A DNA stretch of 59,192 nt from DASVVT01 sp036386415 (GTDB lineage Bacteria; Acidobacteriota; Blastocatellia; Pyrinomonadales; Pyrinomonadaceae). Shown piece by piece: positions 8,896 to 17,836 of this stretch. How positions within the stretch are numbered: the first letter of the stretch is position 1; each line of letters opens with the position of its first letter. The position numbers and the translations under genes were made by a program. The notes beneath the pieces are model-generated. The model made no database searches. It was not told the origin of the DNA and saw only the letters and a list, made by a program, of their open reading frames with translations. The stretch lies in the NCBI GenBank assembly GCA_036386415.1, contig DASVVT010000005.1, forward strand, positions 1 to 59,192. The letters are read 5' to 3'.

Positions 8896-10691
8896 GCGAG
8901 CGTGTCAGGCACAAGGGGCGTGAGGAACGCTGGCGCGGCCTGGGCGTCTCCGACGGCATCGTGGTCGGGCGCGCGCTGCGTATCCATAACGGAACCCGAC
9001 AGGTTTATCGCGCGACGCTCGAAGAGGGGGACGTTGAGCGTGAAGTCAGACGCTTACGCGCGGCTGTCAGGCTGGCGCGCCGGCAACTCCTAAACATCAA
9101 GTCGCGCGCCGAGACGGAGCTCGGCATCGAGCATGCCTACATCTTCGATGCACACCTGTTGATGCTCGAAGACCATAAGCTCCTCGACGACGTGGAGAAT
9201 TTCATACGCACAGAGCATGCCAACGCCGAGTGGGCTGTGAAGGTCGCGGCGGATCGTATTCTGGCGGTCTACGCAGAGATCAAGGATGACTACCTGCGCG
9301 AGCGCGGCTCGGACATCGAGGATGTGGTGCAGCGCATCCTCGTGGCCCTGAGCGGCGAGCCTTCGCTTGCGCTTCGCAATCTCACAGAGGATGCCGTCGT
9401 CATCGCGGAAGACCTGTTACCCTCCGCGATGGCTGAGCTGGACTTCGAGCACGTGCGCGCAATAGCCACGGATGCAGGGGGTTGGACCTCGCACACGGCG
9501 ATCATCGCGCGCGGTCTTGGCATTCCTGCCGTCGTCGGTCTGCGTGATCTGCACCGCCGTGCGCGCACGGGCGACGAAGTGGTTGTCGATTCTTATGCCG
9601 GAGAGGTCATCCTTCATCCATCAGAAGCAACTGCGGAGCACTACAGGTATATTGTCGCCAGTTCCTCCGGCGCACGCTACGCGGCCACGGAAAGCGGCCA
9701 CGATCCTTTGCGCACACTCGATGGACGGGAGATCACCTTACGCGCTAACGTCGAGCTGCCAGCCGAATATGAGGGCGTGCGCCGTTTTGGTGCGCGAGGC
9801 ATAGGTCTCTTCCGCTCAGAGTTTCTGCTCACGCAGGGGGGGGCGATGCCGACGGAAGCGGCGCAGTATAAGGCGTACTGTGAGGTAGCCCTGCTTGCGG
9901 GCGAAGATGGAGCGACCGTCAGGCTCTTTGATCTCGGCGGGGACAAGATGGGAGGAGCGTATTCCGAGACGGAGCGCAATCCGGCGCTGGGGCTACGCGC
10001 CATCCGCTTCAGTTTGCGCCACGAAGAGGTTCTACGAACACAGGCGCGCGCCGTGCTTCGTGCGGCAGCGTGCGGGCGCCTGGACATCGTGCTGCCGATG
10101 GTCTCGGATATTACGGACGTGCGGCGTGCACGCCGCGTCATCGAAGAAGAGCGTGCGCGGCTCGAGAGCGAGGAGAAAGAGTTTGGGGCGATCAGGATCG
10201 GCGCGATGATCGAAGTCCCGTCAGCCGTATTGACGGCTGAGAAGATGGCGCGTGAAGTGGATTTCTTTAGTCTCGGCACGAATGATCTGGTGCAGTACCT
10301 GCTCGCCGTGGATCGCGGCAACGACGAAGTGGCCGATTGGTTTCGCTCGCTTCATCCAGCCGTGCTGCACAGCATCTCTCGCACATTGAAAGCCGCCGAA
10401 GCGGCTTCCATTCCCGCCGTAGTCTGTGGCGAGATGGCATCGACGCCTGCCTATGCGGTGGTGCTGATCGGTTTAGGTGCTACAGACCTCAGCATGACGG
10501 CATCCTTCATTCCGCGTGTGCGGCGCACTATCGCCGGGGTCAGATATGATGAGGCCGCCCCGATTGCTGCGGAGTGTTTGCAGTGCGAGGCGGCGGACGA
10601 TGTCGAAGAGGTGGTGCGCGAGCGGCTGGGGGCGCGCTGGCCGCATCTTTTTCCCGCAAAAACCTTGCCAGCGCAGAAAAATAAGGAGTAA
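8892..10691 (+). CDS. ptsI: PTS enzyme I (phosphoenolpyruvate-protein phosphotransferase)
   Basis: Transfers phosphate from PEP to HPr. At 599 residues it has the standard layout: HPr-binding helical domain (about 30-150), swivelling domain with the active histidine in GGWTSHTAII (about residue 200), and the PEP-binding TIM barrel with RSEFLLTQ, the EVPSA block, FSLGTNDLVQY (conserved signature) and the C-terminal catalytic Cys in VCGEMA. The start is a GTG overlapping the HPr stop. It is the last gene of the hprK-rapZ-EIIA-HPr-EI run. A TTG or internal start is less likely because of the overlap. Confidence 0.97.
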   Translation: MSERVRHKGREERWRGLGVSDGIVVGRALRIHNGTRQVYRATLEEGDVEREVRRLRAAVRLARRQLLNIKSRAETELGIEHAYIFDAHLLMLEDHKLLDDVENFIRTEHANAEWAVKVAADRILAVYAEIKDDYLRERGSDIEDVVQRILVALSGEPSLALRNLTEDAVVIAEDLLPSAMAELDFEHVRAIATDAGGWTSHTAIIARGLGIPAVVGLRDLHRRARTGDEVVVDSYAGEVILHPSEATAEHYRYIVASSSGARYAATESGHDPLRTLDGREITLRANVELPAEYEGVRRFGARGIGLFRSEFLLTQGGAMPTEAAQYKAYCEVALLAGEDGATVRLFDLGGDKMGGAYSETERNPALGLRAIRFSLRHEEVLRTQARAVLRAAACGRLDIVLPMVSDITDVRRARRVIEEERARLESEEKEFGAIRIGAMIEVPSAVLTAEKMAREVDFFSLGTNDLVQYLLAVDRGNDEVADWFRSLHPAVLHSISRTLKAAEAASIPAVVCGEMASTPAYAVVLIGLGATDLSMTASFIPRVRRTIAGVRYDEAAPIAAECLQCEAADDVEEVVRERLGARWPHLFPAKTLPAQKNKE

Positions 10692-10890
10692 AATCCGTGC
10701 GCAGGTTAAGCTTCGGCTTCCACACCCGCGCAAGGGAACGGAAAGCCTCGCTCAAAGCAGTTGCCGGGAGCGTGATGCTCACTTTGGCTGGCACGCCCTA
10801 CGGGGACACGGGAGTCTCTTCCCGAAGAAGCTCCTGCTTTCGGGGTAGATAAGAACGGGTCAGAATCTTAGCACTACCAGAATTTTGCCC
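10692..10890 (+). ncRNA. Structured leader candidate upstream of exopolysaccharide block
   Basis: A gene-free stretch with several strong stems: AAGC-TTCG-GCTT at 10708-10719, GAGC-gtgat-GCTC at 10768-10780, and two mutually exclusive hairpins, CGGGA/TCCCG (10809-10824) and CCCGAA/TTCGGG (10821-10844). Alternative pairing is typical of riboswitches and attenuators. It does not match any class recognised by eye; a c-di-GMP-I aptamer was considered and is not supported. Confidence 0.3.
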
Positions 10891-10957
10891 TGCGGCGGTG
10901 CTTATCCAAGGCTTCCGCCGCCCCATTAATAGGTCTTCCAATCATCCGGTGAATATT

Positions 10958-13090
10958 ATGCGAAATCGCTTCAGTGCGATGAACAGCAATAAACCCAACA
11001 GGCTGCGCGTCACCCTGGCAGTGTGCTTGCTGGTTGCACTGGTCACGTGTTTCTCCGATTTTGCGCGCCTGACCAATCCGATGCGCGCCGCAGCCATGAC
11101 GCCCGTCGAACTGGTGCGCCTCAGTGTCAGCGCAGACTCCGGCATGGTGCGCATAGAGATTACGGCGGACGGCTCGCTCAACGATCTGTCGATAGAGCAT
11201 TTTACGCGCGGTCGCGAATCCGTCATACGCGTCATCGGCGCGAACTCTCTTCTTCGTCCAAGCTACGACATTAACGACTCGCTCGCTTCCGGTGTACGCA
11301 CGCTCGCAGGAGTACGCGACGGCGAGCCGTTCGTCGATATCATCATCACGACGGGGGCCGGAGCAACCATCGCACAGAAGAAGAGCTTCAATCGTCTCGT
11401 CATCGGTATCGCCAGCGACTTCGCGCGCCTGCGTCGCCGTCCTGCCGCCGGAGCAGCGAGCGAGGTTGCTCAGCGCAGGCGCGAATCCAGTGATCAACGC
11501 GCAGTCTCCGCCGCTTCTACGCCTGTCACAGACACGGTCCCGGCAACCGCCTCGAATTTAATGGTGAGCAGTCGGTCGCCCGTGAACCATGTGTTGAAGC
11601 CTATACAGCCGCTCGCGTCCGACGCGCCGCAATCAGAAGCGACTCTGCCGGTTTTCCGCGCGCGTGCGACCTGGCGCGACTATCCTGTGGCGCTGCGCGC
11701 GCTCTCCCCGCGCCTCAATATCTCCGGCTTGGAGCAGCTCAAGCAGCAAACCTCTTATGCGTCGCTCAATGCGGCGCAGGGAGTTCCCCGGAGCTATTCG
11801 CCCGGCCAATTGGAAGCGCCCGGCTCGACACCCGGCGTGTGGGTTCCGGGCACGACCGCCGCCCGCCGCGATGAAATAGGAGGCCGTCCGCTCGGCGCGG
11901 GAGTGCTGCGCCCCTCGGCCACCGTCAGCGCAGTGTTCGATGACAACTTCTTCTATCGCTCACAGACGGGCAGGAACTTCGGCATCTTCACCTTCGCGCC
12001 GAGGCTGGAATATGAAGTGCCGGGTGAAGAGCGTGCCTTGCGCGTCGCCTACGAGCCGCGCTTGCGTCGCCTGACCAACGGCAAATGGGCTAACGGCCAT
12101 CTCCTTGATTTCGACGCGCGGGCGCGGCTGTCGCGCGCCTTCGTACTGGCTTTCCGCAACCACTTTGTGCGCTCGCCGCTCGACCCGCGCGAATATGATC
12201 CGGCGGGCGAGACCTACATCGTCGGCGATACATTTTCCCGTGACGACGGTCAACTGCGCGGCGAATTCGCCCTCAGCGCGCGGGGTCGCCTCGCTCTCGA
12301 CGTAGGCTACAACATCGTCCGCTGGCGCAAAAACAACATCGCCAATGGCCCGCTCTTCCTCGATTACGACGAGTTGTCTTCCGCCGTCTCATACGAGCGC
12401 GACGTTTCGGAGCAGACGACCGCCACCGCCACCTTCTCTTTCTCGACGACCAACACTTCCGACCCCCTGCGCCCGCAGTTCGAGGGTCTGAACGACCGCG
12501 AGCGCTTCGCCTTTGAGATCGGAGCGCGCACACAGTTGACGGACACAGCCGGTTTCGCCTTTCGTGCCGGGTTCGAGCGCAGCCTCTTCCGCCACGCGCC
12601 GACCAGCTTGAATAACTACAGCGGCCTCGTCTTTGATCTGCTGTTTCGGCGAGATTTTTCAAATAATATGAATTTTGAGCTGTCGGCTCTTCGAAAAACG
12701 CAGGTTTCGGCGTTTAATCTAGAAGGAGGCAATGCGCGGCTCACGTCAACAGGCGGGTCGCTTCACCTGGGAAGGAAGCAGTCGGAGGCTATTGATTTGG
12801 GTTTAGGCCTTAGTTATCAACGTTTAGACTTCCCCGTGCCGTTGGTCGCAAACTCGACAGCGAGCGGCGGCGTCGCGGTTGGCGCCTTTAGCGGGCTGCG
12901 TCGTCATGACAATCTGTTCGGTTTCTCTTTCGACGCCGCTTACGAATGGTCAGGACTGCTCAGCACGCGTTTCGTTTACAGTTTCTCCCGTCGAGACTCA
13001 AACATTCCCGTCTTAGCGTTCAGCCGCAATCGCCTCTCCTTGGTTTTTGAGATCGGTCGGCGCAATGATGTGCGAGGCCGTCCGTTCTAA
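10958..13090 (+). CDS. AMIN-domain outer membrane beta-barrel protein
   Basis: About 710 residues from the ATG at 10958 (weak GGTGA upstream; alternatives are GTG 10898 and ATG 10979). A signal peptide is visible (RLRVTLAVCLLVALVTCF). Residues about 45-150 resemble an AMIN domain, which in PilQ and AmiC binds peptidoglycan or localises to the envelope. A Pro/Ser-rich linker follows, and from about residue 300 to the end there are alternating amphipathic strands ending in an aromatic residue pattern, as in a porin-like barrel (for example RVAYEPRLRRL, GRLALDVGYN, LVFEIGRR). Next to a Wza-like gene, it is probably an exopolysaccharide-associated outer membrane component. No exact family was recognised. 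Confidence 0.7.
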   Translation: MRNRFSAMNSNKPNRLRVTLAVCLLVALVTCFSDFARLTNPMRAAAMTPVELVRLSVSADSGMVRIEITADGSLNDLSIEHFTRGRESVIRVIGANSLLRPSYDINDSLASGVRTLAGVRDGEPFVDIIITTGAGATIAQKKSFNRLVIGIASDFARLRRRPAAGAASEVAQRRRESSDQRAVSAASTPVTDTVPATASNLMVSSRSPVNHVLKPIQPLASDAPQSEATLPVFRARATWRDYPVALRALSPRLNISGLEQLKQQTSYASLNAAQGVPRSYSPGQLEAPGSTPGVWVPGTTAARRDEIGGRPLGAGVLRPSATVSAVFDDNFFYRSQTGRNFGIFTFAPRLEYEVPGEERALRVAYEPRLRRLTNGKWANGHLLDFDARARLSRAFVLAFRNHFVRSPLDPREYDPAGETYIVGDTFSRDDGQLRGEFALSARGRLALDVGYNIVRWRKNNIANGPLFLDYDELSSAVSYERDVSEQTTATATFSFSTTNTSDPLRPQFEGLNDRERFAFEIGARTQLTDTAGFAFRAGFERSLFRHAPTSLNNYSGLVFDLLFRRDFSNNMNFELSALRKTQVSAFNLEGGNARLTSTGGSLHLGRKQSEAIDLGLGLSYQRLDFPVPLVANSTASGGVAVGAFSGLRRHDNLFGFSFDAAYEWSGLLSTRFVYSFSRRDSNIPVLAFSRNRLSLVFEIGRRNDVRGRPF

Positions 13091-13181
13091 ACTCGCATCT
13101 ATTCGAGCTGCGCGGCGCGTCTCCATTGCCCGGACGATGCGCCTCGCTCCAATCCTAAAGGGCTAGAAGTTAGAGTGCACC

Positions 13182-14354
13182 ATGAAGAAAGTTTTATCCC
13201 TGACAGCCATTCTGTTGGCTACAGTTGTGCCGAGCCTCGCCGCGCGGACACAGGCACAAGACAGCCACGCCCCCTCGACATCGGATAAAGTTAATAATGT
13301 CGCTCCGCGAAGCGGAACGGGCGGCGACGAGGCTTCAAAGAAAGCGGAAGCGAAGCGCGAGCCGAAGAAGACGGCTGAGTCTAAGAAGAAGAGCGAGACG
13401 AAGAAGACAGAGAAGAAGAGCGAGGCGAAGAAGACAGAGCCTTCGTCCTCGACAGCTTCTGCCGCTCCGATCAACGCGCCGGATGTCAACGCTGCAACAT
13501 CTGACGCGCCCGCCAAGACGCCTGCCGCAAGCGTCCCCGTCGCTGCTGCTAAAACAGCAGCCACCTCCGATCCGCCAAAGGCGACTCCGATAGCCCCCTC
13601 CACATCGCCTGCGATGACGAATATCTATCGCGTCGGGATCGGCGATGTGCTCGACATACGTCTACTGAATACCTCTGCGTCGAGCGAGTCAACGCTCTTC
13701 ACGGTGCTGGCAGGCGGTCTGCTGGAGTATCCGCTCGCGGGCGAGCCGGTCGCGGTCGCAGGGCTCACGACCGAAGAGATCAACGCGCAACTGACCCCCA
13801 AGATCAAGCTCTATGATGATCCGAGGCTGACTGTAAGCGTGCGCGAGTATGCGAGCCATCGTGTCATCGTTACAGGATTGGTCAGCGATCCCGGAACAAA
13901 GGTGCTGCGCCGCGAGGCCGTGCCGCTCTATGTCGTGCTCGCCGAAGCACAGCCGCGAGCGGAAGCCGCACGCGCCACGATCATGCGCCAGGGCGATAAG
14001 AGCATCACGGTCGATCTGACGAACCAGACAGCGACATCTGAGCTCGTCGTTTCAGGCGATGTGATACGCTTGAGCGCCGCTCCACCGGCTCAACCCCAGT
14101 TCTTTTATCTGGGCGGCCAGGTCTACGCGCCCGGACAGAAAGCTTTTCATGAGGGGCTGACCTTAATGCAGGCCGTGCTCGCAGGCGGCGGCCCGACACG
14201 CTTCGCTGGCGATGAAGTCAAGGTCATGCGCCAGGGGCAGGACGGTCGGCTCGTCACGACCAGATACAATCTCAAGAAGATCGAAGCGGGCAAAATCCCA
14301 GACCCTTTGCTACAGGCTGGCGACCGCATCGAGGTCAGTCGCGGAGGCTGGTAA
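13182..14354 (+). CDS. Polysaccharide export protein (Wza/OtnA-like, SLBB)
   Basis: A 390-residue secreted protein. Signal peptide residues 1-25 (KKVLSLTAILLATVVPSLA) lack an obvious lipobox cysteine, unlike E. coli Wza. Residues about 45-145 are a highly charged Lys/Glu- then Ala/Pro-rich low-complexity spacer. The Poly_export domain starts near 148 (YRVGIGDVLDIRLLN) and continues to the SLBB beta-grasp (about 225-290, RVIVTGLVSDPG). A second SLBB (about 305-385, GGQVYAPGQKAF) completes it. Such proteins form the periplasmic/outer-membrane exit for exopolysaccharide. No glycosyltransferases or Wzc lie nearby, so the rest of the pathway is elsewhere. Confidence 0.88.
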   Translation: MKKVLSLTAILLATVVPSLAARTQAQDSHAPSTSDKVNNVAPRSGTGGDEASKKAEAKREPKKTAESKKKSETKKTEKKSEAKKTEPSSSTASAAPINAPDVNAATSDAPAKTPAASVPVAAAKTAATSDPPKATPIAPSTSPAMTNIYRVGIGDVLDIRLLNTSASSESTLFTVLAGGLLEYPLAGEPVAVAGLTTEEINAQLTPKIKLYDDPRLTVSVREYASHRVIVTGLVSDPGTKVLRREAVPLYVVLAEAQPRAEAARATIMRQGDKSITVDLTNQTATSELVVSGDVIRLSAAPPAQPQFFYLGGQVYAPGQKAFHEGLTLMQAVLAGGGPTRFAGDEVKVMRQGQDGRLVTTRYNLKKIEAGKIPDPLLQAGDRIEVSRGGW

Positions 14355-14478
14355 AAGTTTGTCCGTGGTCAGTTGTCCGTCGTCCGTTGTTTCGCCACTC
14401 GTACTTGAATCTTTAAGGCGCAAGCGGCGCTACACAAAACAACGGACAACTGACCACGGACAACGGACAAACTTTTAC
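14353..14478. repeat. Heptamer inverted repeat, GTCCGTG family, copy 1 (with conserved core)
   Basis: Left arm GTCCGTG, GTCAGTT, GTCCGTC, GTCCGTT; the right arm is the complement. The core at 14391-14438 matches the core at 39249-39296 at 44 of 48 positions, which points to a dispersed mobile sequence. It starts at the stop of the Wza-like gene. Confidence 0.85.
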
Positions 14479-14600
14479 CTTTTTCCTTTTTCCTTATTTG
14501 TGTATGATGATTGTGGGGTCGCGCTTCAAGGGCTTCTTGAAGCCGAAGGAGACTTTTGTCCTCGCCAGAAGTTTTACTCGAACCATCTCTCGAAATATTT

Positions 14601-17177
14601 ATGACACCTTCCTGCCGGAGGTTTATTAGCTTGAATACTCTAAACAAAACAGGCGCTATAGTGATGCTCGCGGCGGCGCTCCTGCTCGCTCCCCTGATGC
14701 CGGTTGTCGTACCTGTCGTCCAAGCTCGCGGCGTCGTCGCCGTGCAGCAGGAATCAGACGTGCCCAGTGATGCCGAGCAGGCCATGTTCACCAAGGGACA
14801 GAACCTTTACAATCAAGGTCGCTATGAACAGGCTGCCGGTGTTCTCAGGGATTTTCTCAAAACCTATCCGAACAGTATCATCACGGATTTGACGCTGCTC
14901 TGGCTGGGACGCTCCTACATGCAGCTTGGCAAGATACAGGATGCCGAGCAGGTTGGCCTGCGCCTGCGTGAGATCAGGGACACACCCTTTTCAGATATTT
15001 ACGAAGGCGAGCTACAGGCAGCCCGCCGCGACGCTGCTTCCAGACCCGCGACAACTGCCTCCTCCACCACGCCCGACAACAGGAGCGCAACAACAACGAC
15101 GGCTGCCAACACCAATACCGGCGCGACAACTACAGCGCCCGCGACGACCAGGCCGTCTACGGCCAGCGCCACGCCGACGCCTTCACCGATGCGTCCGGCT
15201 CAATCCAATACTGCGCCAAAACAAAATGGTTCGACGACGGCGCAGACCAATACGAATACAGGCAACTCTTCGCGCAACAGGAACGGCAACACGAACGGCG
15301 GCCCGCAGGCACGTCTCATAACTGCAACCACACCGCCGTCGAGGCAACGGGTTGCGTCAACAGCAACAACCCCAAGCACGACGCCGCTGACGAACGTCAA
15401 TACAAACCAGAACAGCAACAACAGCCGGTCGCGCGAGCGTCGTACGACTCGCAGGCCACAGCCTCCGGCGAAAACTCAAGCCAATACTAACCGCGCTTCG
15501 TCCACGAACACGGCTTCGGCTAATACTGCAACGACAGCGCCAAGCAACCAGGTGGCCGTCAACAATCCGCCGATCACGACGCCGCCCGTGAATTCAAACA
15601 CGGCGTCGAATCCTGTGACATCGCCTTCAAACACTACTGAGACGACGACGCCGACTACTACCAGCACGGGCGCAGCAGCGCAGACGGGCGGCCTCAATAT
15701 CACGGTCAAGCAGGTGCCGAATCTGGTGCTCGCGCTCAACCGCGCCGCCGAATCCGCTTCGCCGGGACAGAACGTGCGGTTGCCGCTGACGGTCACCAAC
15801 AGCGGGAATAAAGAGGATCAGTTCCGCCTGGAAACAGACCTTCCGGCGGAGTATCAGCCGACCTTTAATCTCGCCGGAGGCTCGGCTTCGGAGACAGGGC
15901 TCCCGATTCTCGTCACGCCGAAACTTCCGCGCGGCTCATCCGTCGATGTGGTGCTCAACCTTCGCGTTCCTGAGACGGCCACCGATGGACAACAGCGCCG
16001 CTTCTTCGTACGCGCCGCATCGCAGGCCGATTATCAGGTCATGCGTATCGCAGACGGCTCGATCAACATCGTCGCTCCGGCTCTGGCCGCCATCTCGAAC
16101 GTCTCGCAGACATCCGTCATGCCAGGCGATACGTTCACTCAGACCATCACGGTGCGCAACGGGGGAAGCAGTCCCGCGCGCAGCTCGCGTGCAGACTTCG
16201 TCTTCAATCCGAACTTCGAGCTGGTGAGCGCCAGCCCCAGCCCAGTCGTTTACGATCAAACTTCGCGCACTGCCGTTTGGAGCCTTGGCGATCTCGGAGG
16301 GCGCGATGCGCGTGAGATCAACGTCAAACTGCGTGCCCTGCCGGAGGCGCTGGCGGCGACGAACACCCTGGGGCGCGGAACCCTGCGCACACAATCGCTC
16401 CCCTTCGGATCAAATTTTGACAGCCCCAGCATCACAGTGGGCAAGATTCCGCGCGCGCGCATAGATGCTGTCTCGCCCGGACTGACCGTCACGCCGGGCG
16501 ATACCACCTACGTTCCTTTCGTCGTGCGTAATCCGGGTAACGGCCAGGACGCCTATGAGTTGCGGCTGACTGCGCCGGGTGCGCCGGCGGCAACGATCTA
16601 CGCGGACACAAACGGTGACGGCCAGCATCAGGAGAGCGAGCCGATCATCACGCAGACCTCTCCGATTGAGCCGCAGGGCGGATCATTCCCGATGCTCATG
16701 CGCGTCCAGATACCATCCTCGACGCCAGACCGCCAGCAGTTCTCTTACAACATAGTGGCGCGCTCGCTTTCAAGCAACAGGGTGGCGAGCGAGGCCAGTA
16801 CGACGCTCACCGTGGCGACGCCGAAGGTTCGTGTCCGCACAGAGCAGGTCACGGATGCGTCTGCGCCCGGCGACACGATCTTCTATCGCCTGGTGCTGAT
16901 CAACGAAAGCAGCGGCCTGGCGAAGAACCTGGTCGTCAACGAGACGCTTCCAGATGCTTTGGAATTCGTCAGCTCAGACCCGTCTCTGAATCCGCAGGAT
17001 GCACCGAACGCGACACAGCGCTTTACCTGGCGCGTGGCGGAGCTTGCGCCGGGCGATACCGCCGTGCTCAGGATCGCCGTGCGCCTGCGTCCCAACCTGC
17101 AAGCCGAGACGAACCTGACCTCAAGGCATACGCTCACGTATCAGGACAGCAACGGCAACCATTATCAAGGACAGTAA
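14601..17177 (+). CDS. Secreted TPR / DUF11-CARDB repeat surface protein
   Basis: An 858-residue exported protein. The start ATG at 14601 is chosen because it leads into a basic N-terminus and hydrophobic signal (TGAIVMLAAALLLAPLMP); an in-frame ATG at 14556 is possible. Residues about 60-145 form a TPR/YbgF-like helical pair (FTKGQNLYNQGRYEQAAGVL). Residues about 150-370 are a Thr/Asn/Ser-rich low-complexity stalk. The C-terminal half has successive beta-sandwich domains of the CARDB/DUF11 type (VPLTVTNSGNKEDQF, TITVRNGGSSPA, VPFVVRNPGNGQDAY, YRLVLINESSG), the last with the DUF11-type ending LEFVSSDP. Probably cell-surface or periplasmic; function unknown. Confidence 0.75.
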   Translation: MTPSCRRFISLNTLNKTGAIVMLAAALLLAPLMPVVVPVVQARGVVAVQQESDVPSDAEQAMFTKGQNLYNQGRYEQAAGVLRDFLKTYPNSIITDLTLLWLGRSYMQLGKIQDAEQVGLRLREIRDTPFSDIYEGELQAARRDAASRPATTASSTTPDNRSATTTTAANTNTGATTTAPATTRPSTASATPTPSPMRPAQSNTAPKQNGSTTAQTNTNTGNSSRNRNGNTNGGPQARLITATTPPSRQRVASTATTPSTTPLTNVNTNQNSNNSRSRERRTTRRPQPPAKTQANTNRASSTNTASANTATTAPSNQVAVNNPPITTPPVNSNTASNPVTSPSNTTETTTPTTTSTGAAAQTGGLNITVKQVPNLVLALNRAAESASPGQNVRLPLTVTNSGNKEDQFRLETDLPAEYQPTFNLAGGSASETGLPILVTPKLPRGSSVDVVLNLRVPETATDGQQRRFFVRAASQADYQVMRIADGSINIVAPALAAISNVSQTSVMPGDTFTQTITVRNGGSSPARSSRADFVFNPNFELVSASPSPVVYDQTSRTAVWSLGDLGGRDAREINVKLRALPEALAATNTLGRGTLRTQSLPFGSNFDSPSITVGKIPRARIDAVSPGLTVTPGDTTYVPFVVRNPGNGQDAYELRLTAPGAPAATIYADTNGDGQHQESEPIITQTSPIEPQGGSFPMLMRVQIPSSTPDRQQFSYNIVARSLSSNRVASEASTTLTVATPKVRVRTEQVTDASAPGDTIFYRLVLINESSGLAKNLVVNETLPDALEFVSSDPSLNPQDAPNATQRFTWRVAELAPGDTAVLRIAVRLRPNLQAETNLTSRHTLTYQDSNGNHYQGQ

Positions 17178-17183
17178 GGCAAG

Positions 17184-17274
17184 GAGACAGTAGCCAGTAG
17201 TCAGTAGCCAGTAGAAAAGAAAAGCAGTTCTCTTTCTTTCTACTGGCTACTGACTACTGACTACTGTCTACTGC
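17184..17274. repeat. Heptamer inverted repeat, AGTAGTC family, copy 2
   Basis: AGTAGCC, AGTAGTC, AGTAGCC, AGTAGAA on the left and CTACTGG, CTACTGA, CTACTGA, CTACTGT on the right, with a short core of about 20 nt. The right arm ends about 5 nt before the GTG at 17279. Confidence 0.85.
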
Positions 17275-17293
17275 CTTTGTGTTATTCTTGAGC

Positions 17294-17836
17294 ATGCGCA
17301 CAGGTGATGCTCAGCATGGAGCTTTGAGGCGACTGACGCGCTACCTCATCGCGAAATCGATCATCGAAGCGTTGCTCGTCGGAGCGCTCGCCGTCTGCTT
17401 CTATCTCACGGCTTTCAACCCCTTCTTTCGCGGCACGGTCGATGAGGCTAACGCACGGCAGGTCTACGGCTGGGCGGTCAATGAGCGTGCGCCTGGACTC
17501 CGCGTAGAGGTGCAGCTCTACATCGACGGTCGTTTTGTGGCGAGCCGCCTGGCCGATCTCTCCCGTCCTGACGTGAAGGCAGCAGGTCGCGCCCTTGATG
17601 AGTGGCACGGCTTCAGCTTCGATACACCGCCTCTTGATCCGGGCGAACACGTTGCGCGCGTCTACGTCGTGCATGAAAGCGGCGAAGGTGTGCGGCGCAC
17701 TCTACAGCTTCTGGGCAATCCAAAACGCTTTAGGGTGGGGGACGAGACGGGCAGAAGCTCGTCTCCGCGTCTGTCCGCAAACAGCAATATCGCGTTGAGC
17801 TTCAAAAGGAGGAAAGGGCTGCGACCTGATGGCTGA
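17294..17836 (+). CDS. Single-pass membrane protein of unknown function
   Basis: 180 residues from the ATG at 17294; a GTG at 17279 would add five. One transmembrane helix (about 25-47, SIIEALLVGALAVCFYL) is followed by an extracytoplasmic beta-rich domain (about 55-155) with VYGWAVNERAPG and VEVQLYIDGRFVA. This looks like a small Ig-like domain of the kind found in surface proteins that contain a 'Y-D/dG' strand pair. No family was recognised. It overlaps the next gene by 8 nt, so the two are probably co-translated. Confidence 0.65.
   Translation: MRTGDAQHGALRRLTRYLIAKSIIEALLVGALAVCFYLTAFNPFFRGTVDEANARQVYGWAVNERAPGLRVEVQLYIDGRFVASRLADLSRPDVKAAGRALDEWHGFSFDTPPLDPGEHVARVYVVHESGEGVRRTLQLLGNPKRFRVGDETGRSSSPRLSANSNIALSFKRRKGLRPDG

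Noticed and set aside
10692..10890. c-di-GMP-I or cobalamin riboswitch upstream of the exopolysaccharide genes
   Set aside because: Only a GGAAAGCC-like fragment resembles GEMM; the paired elements and conserved GCAAAG/GGGUAC parts do not line up, and no cobalamin box was found.
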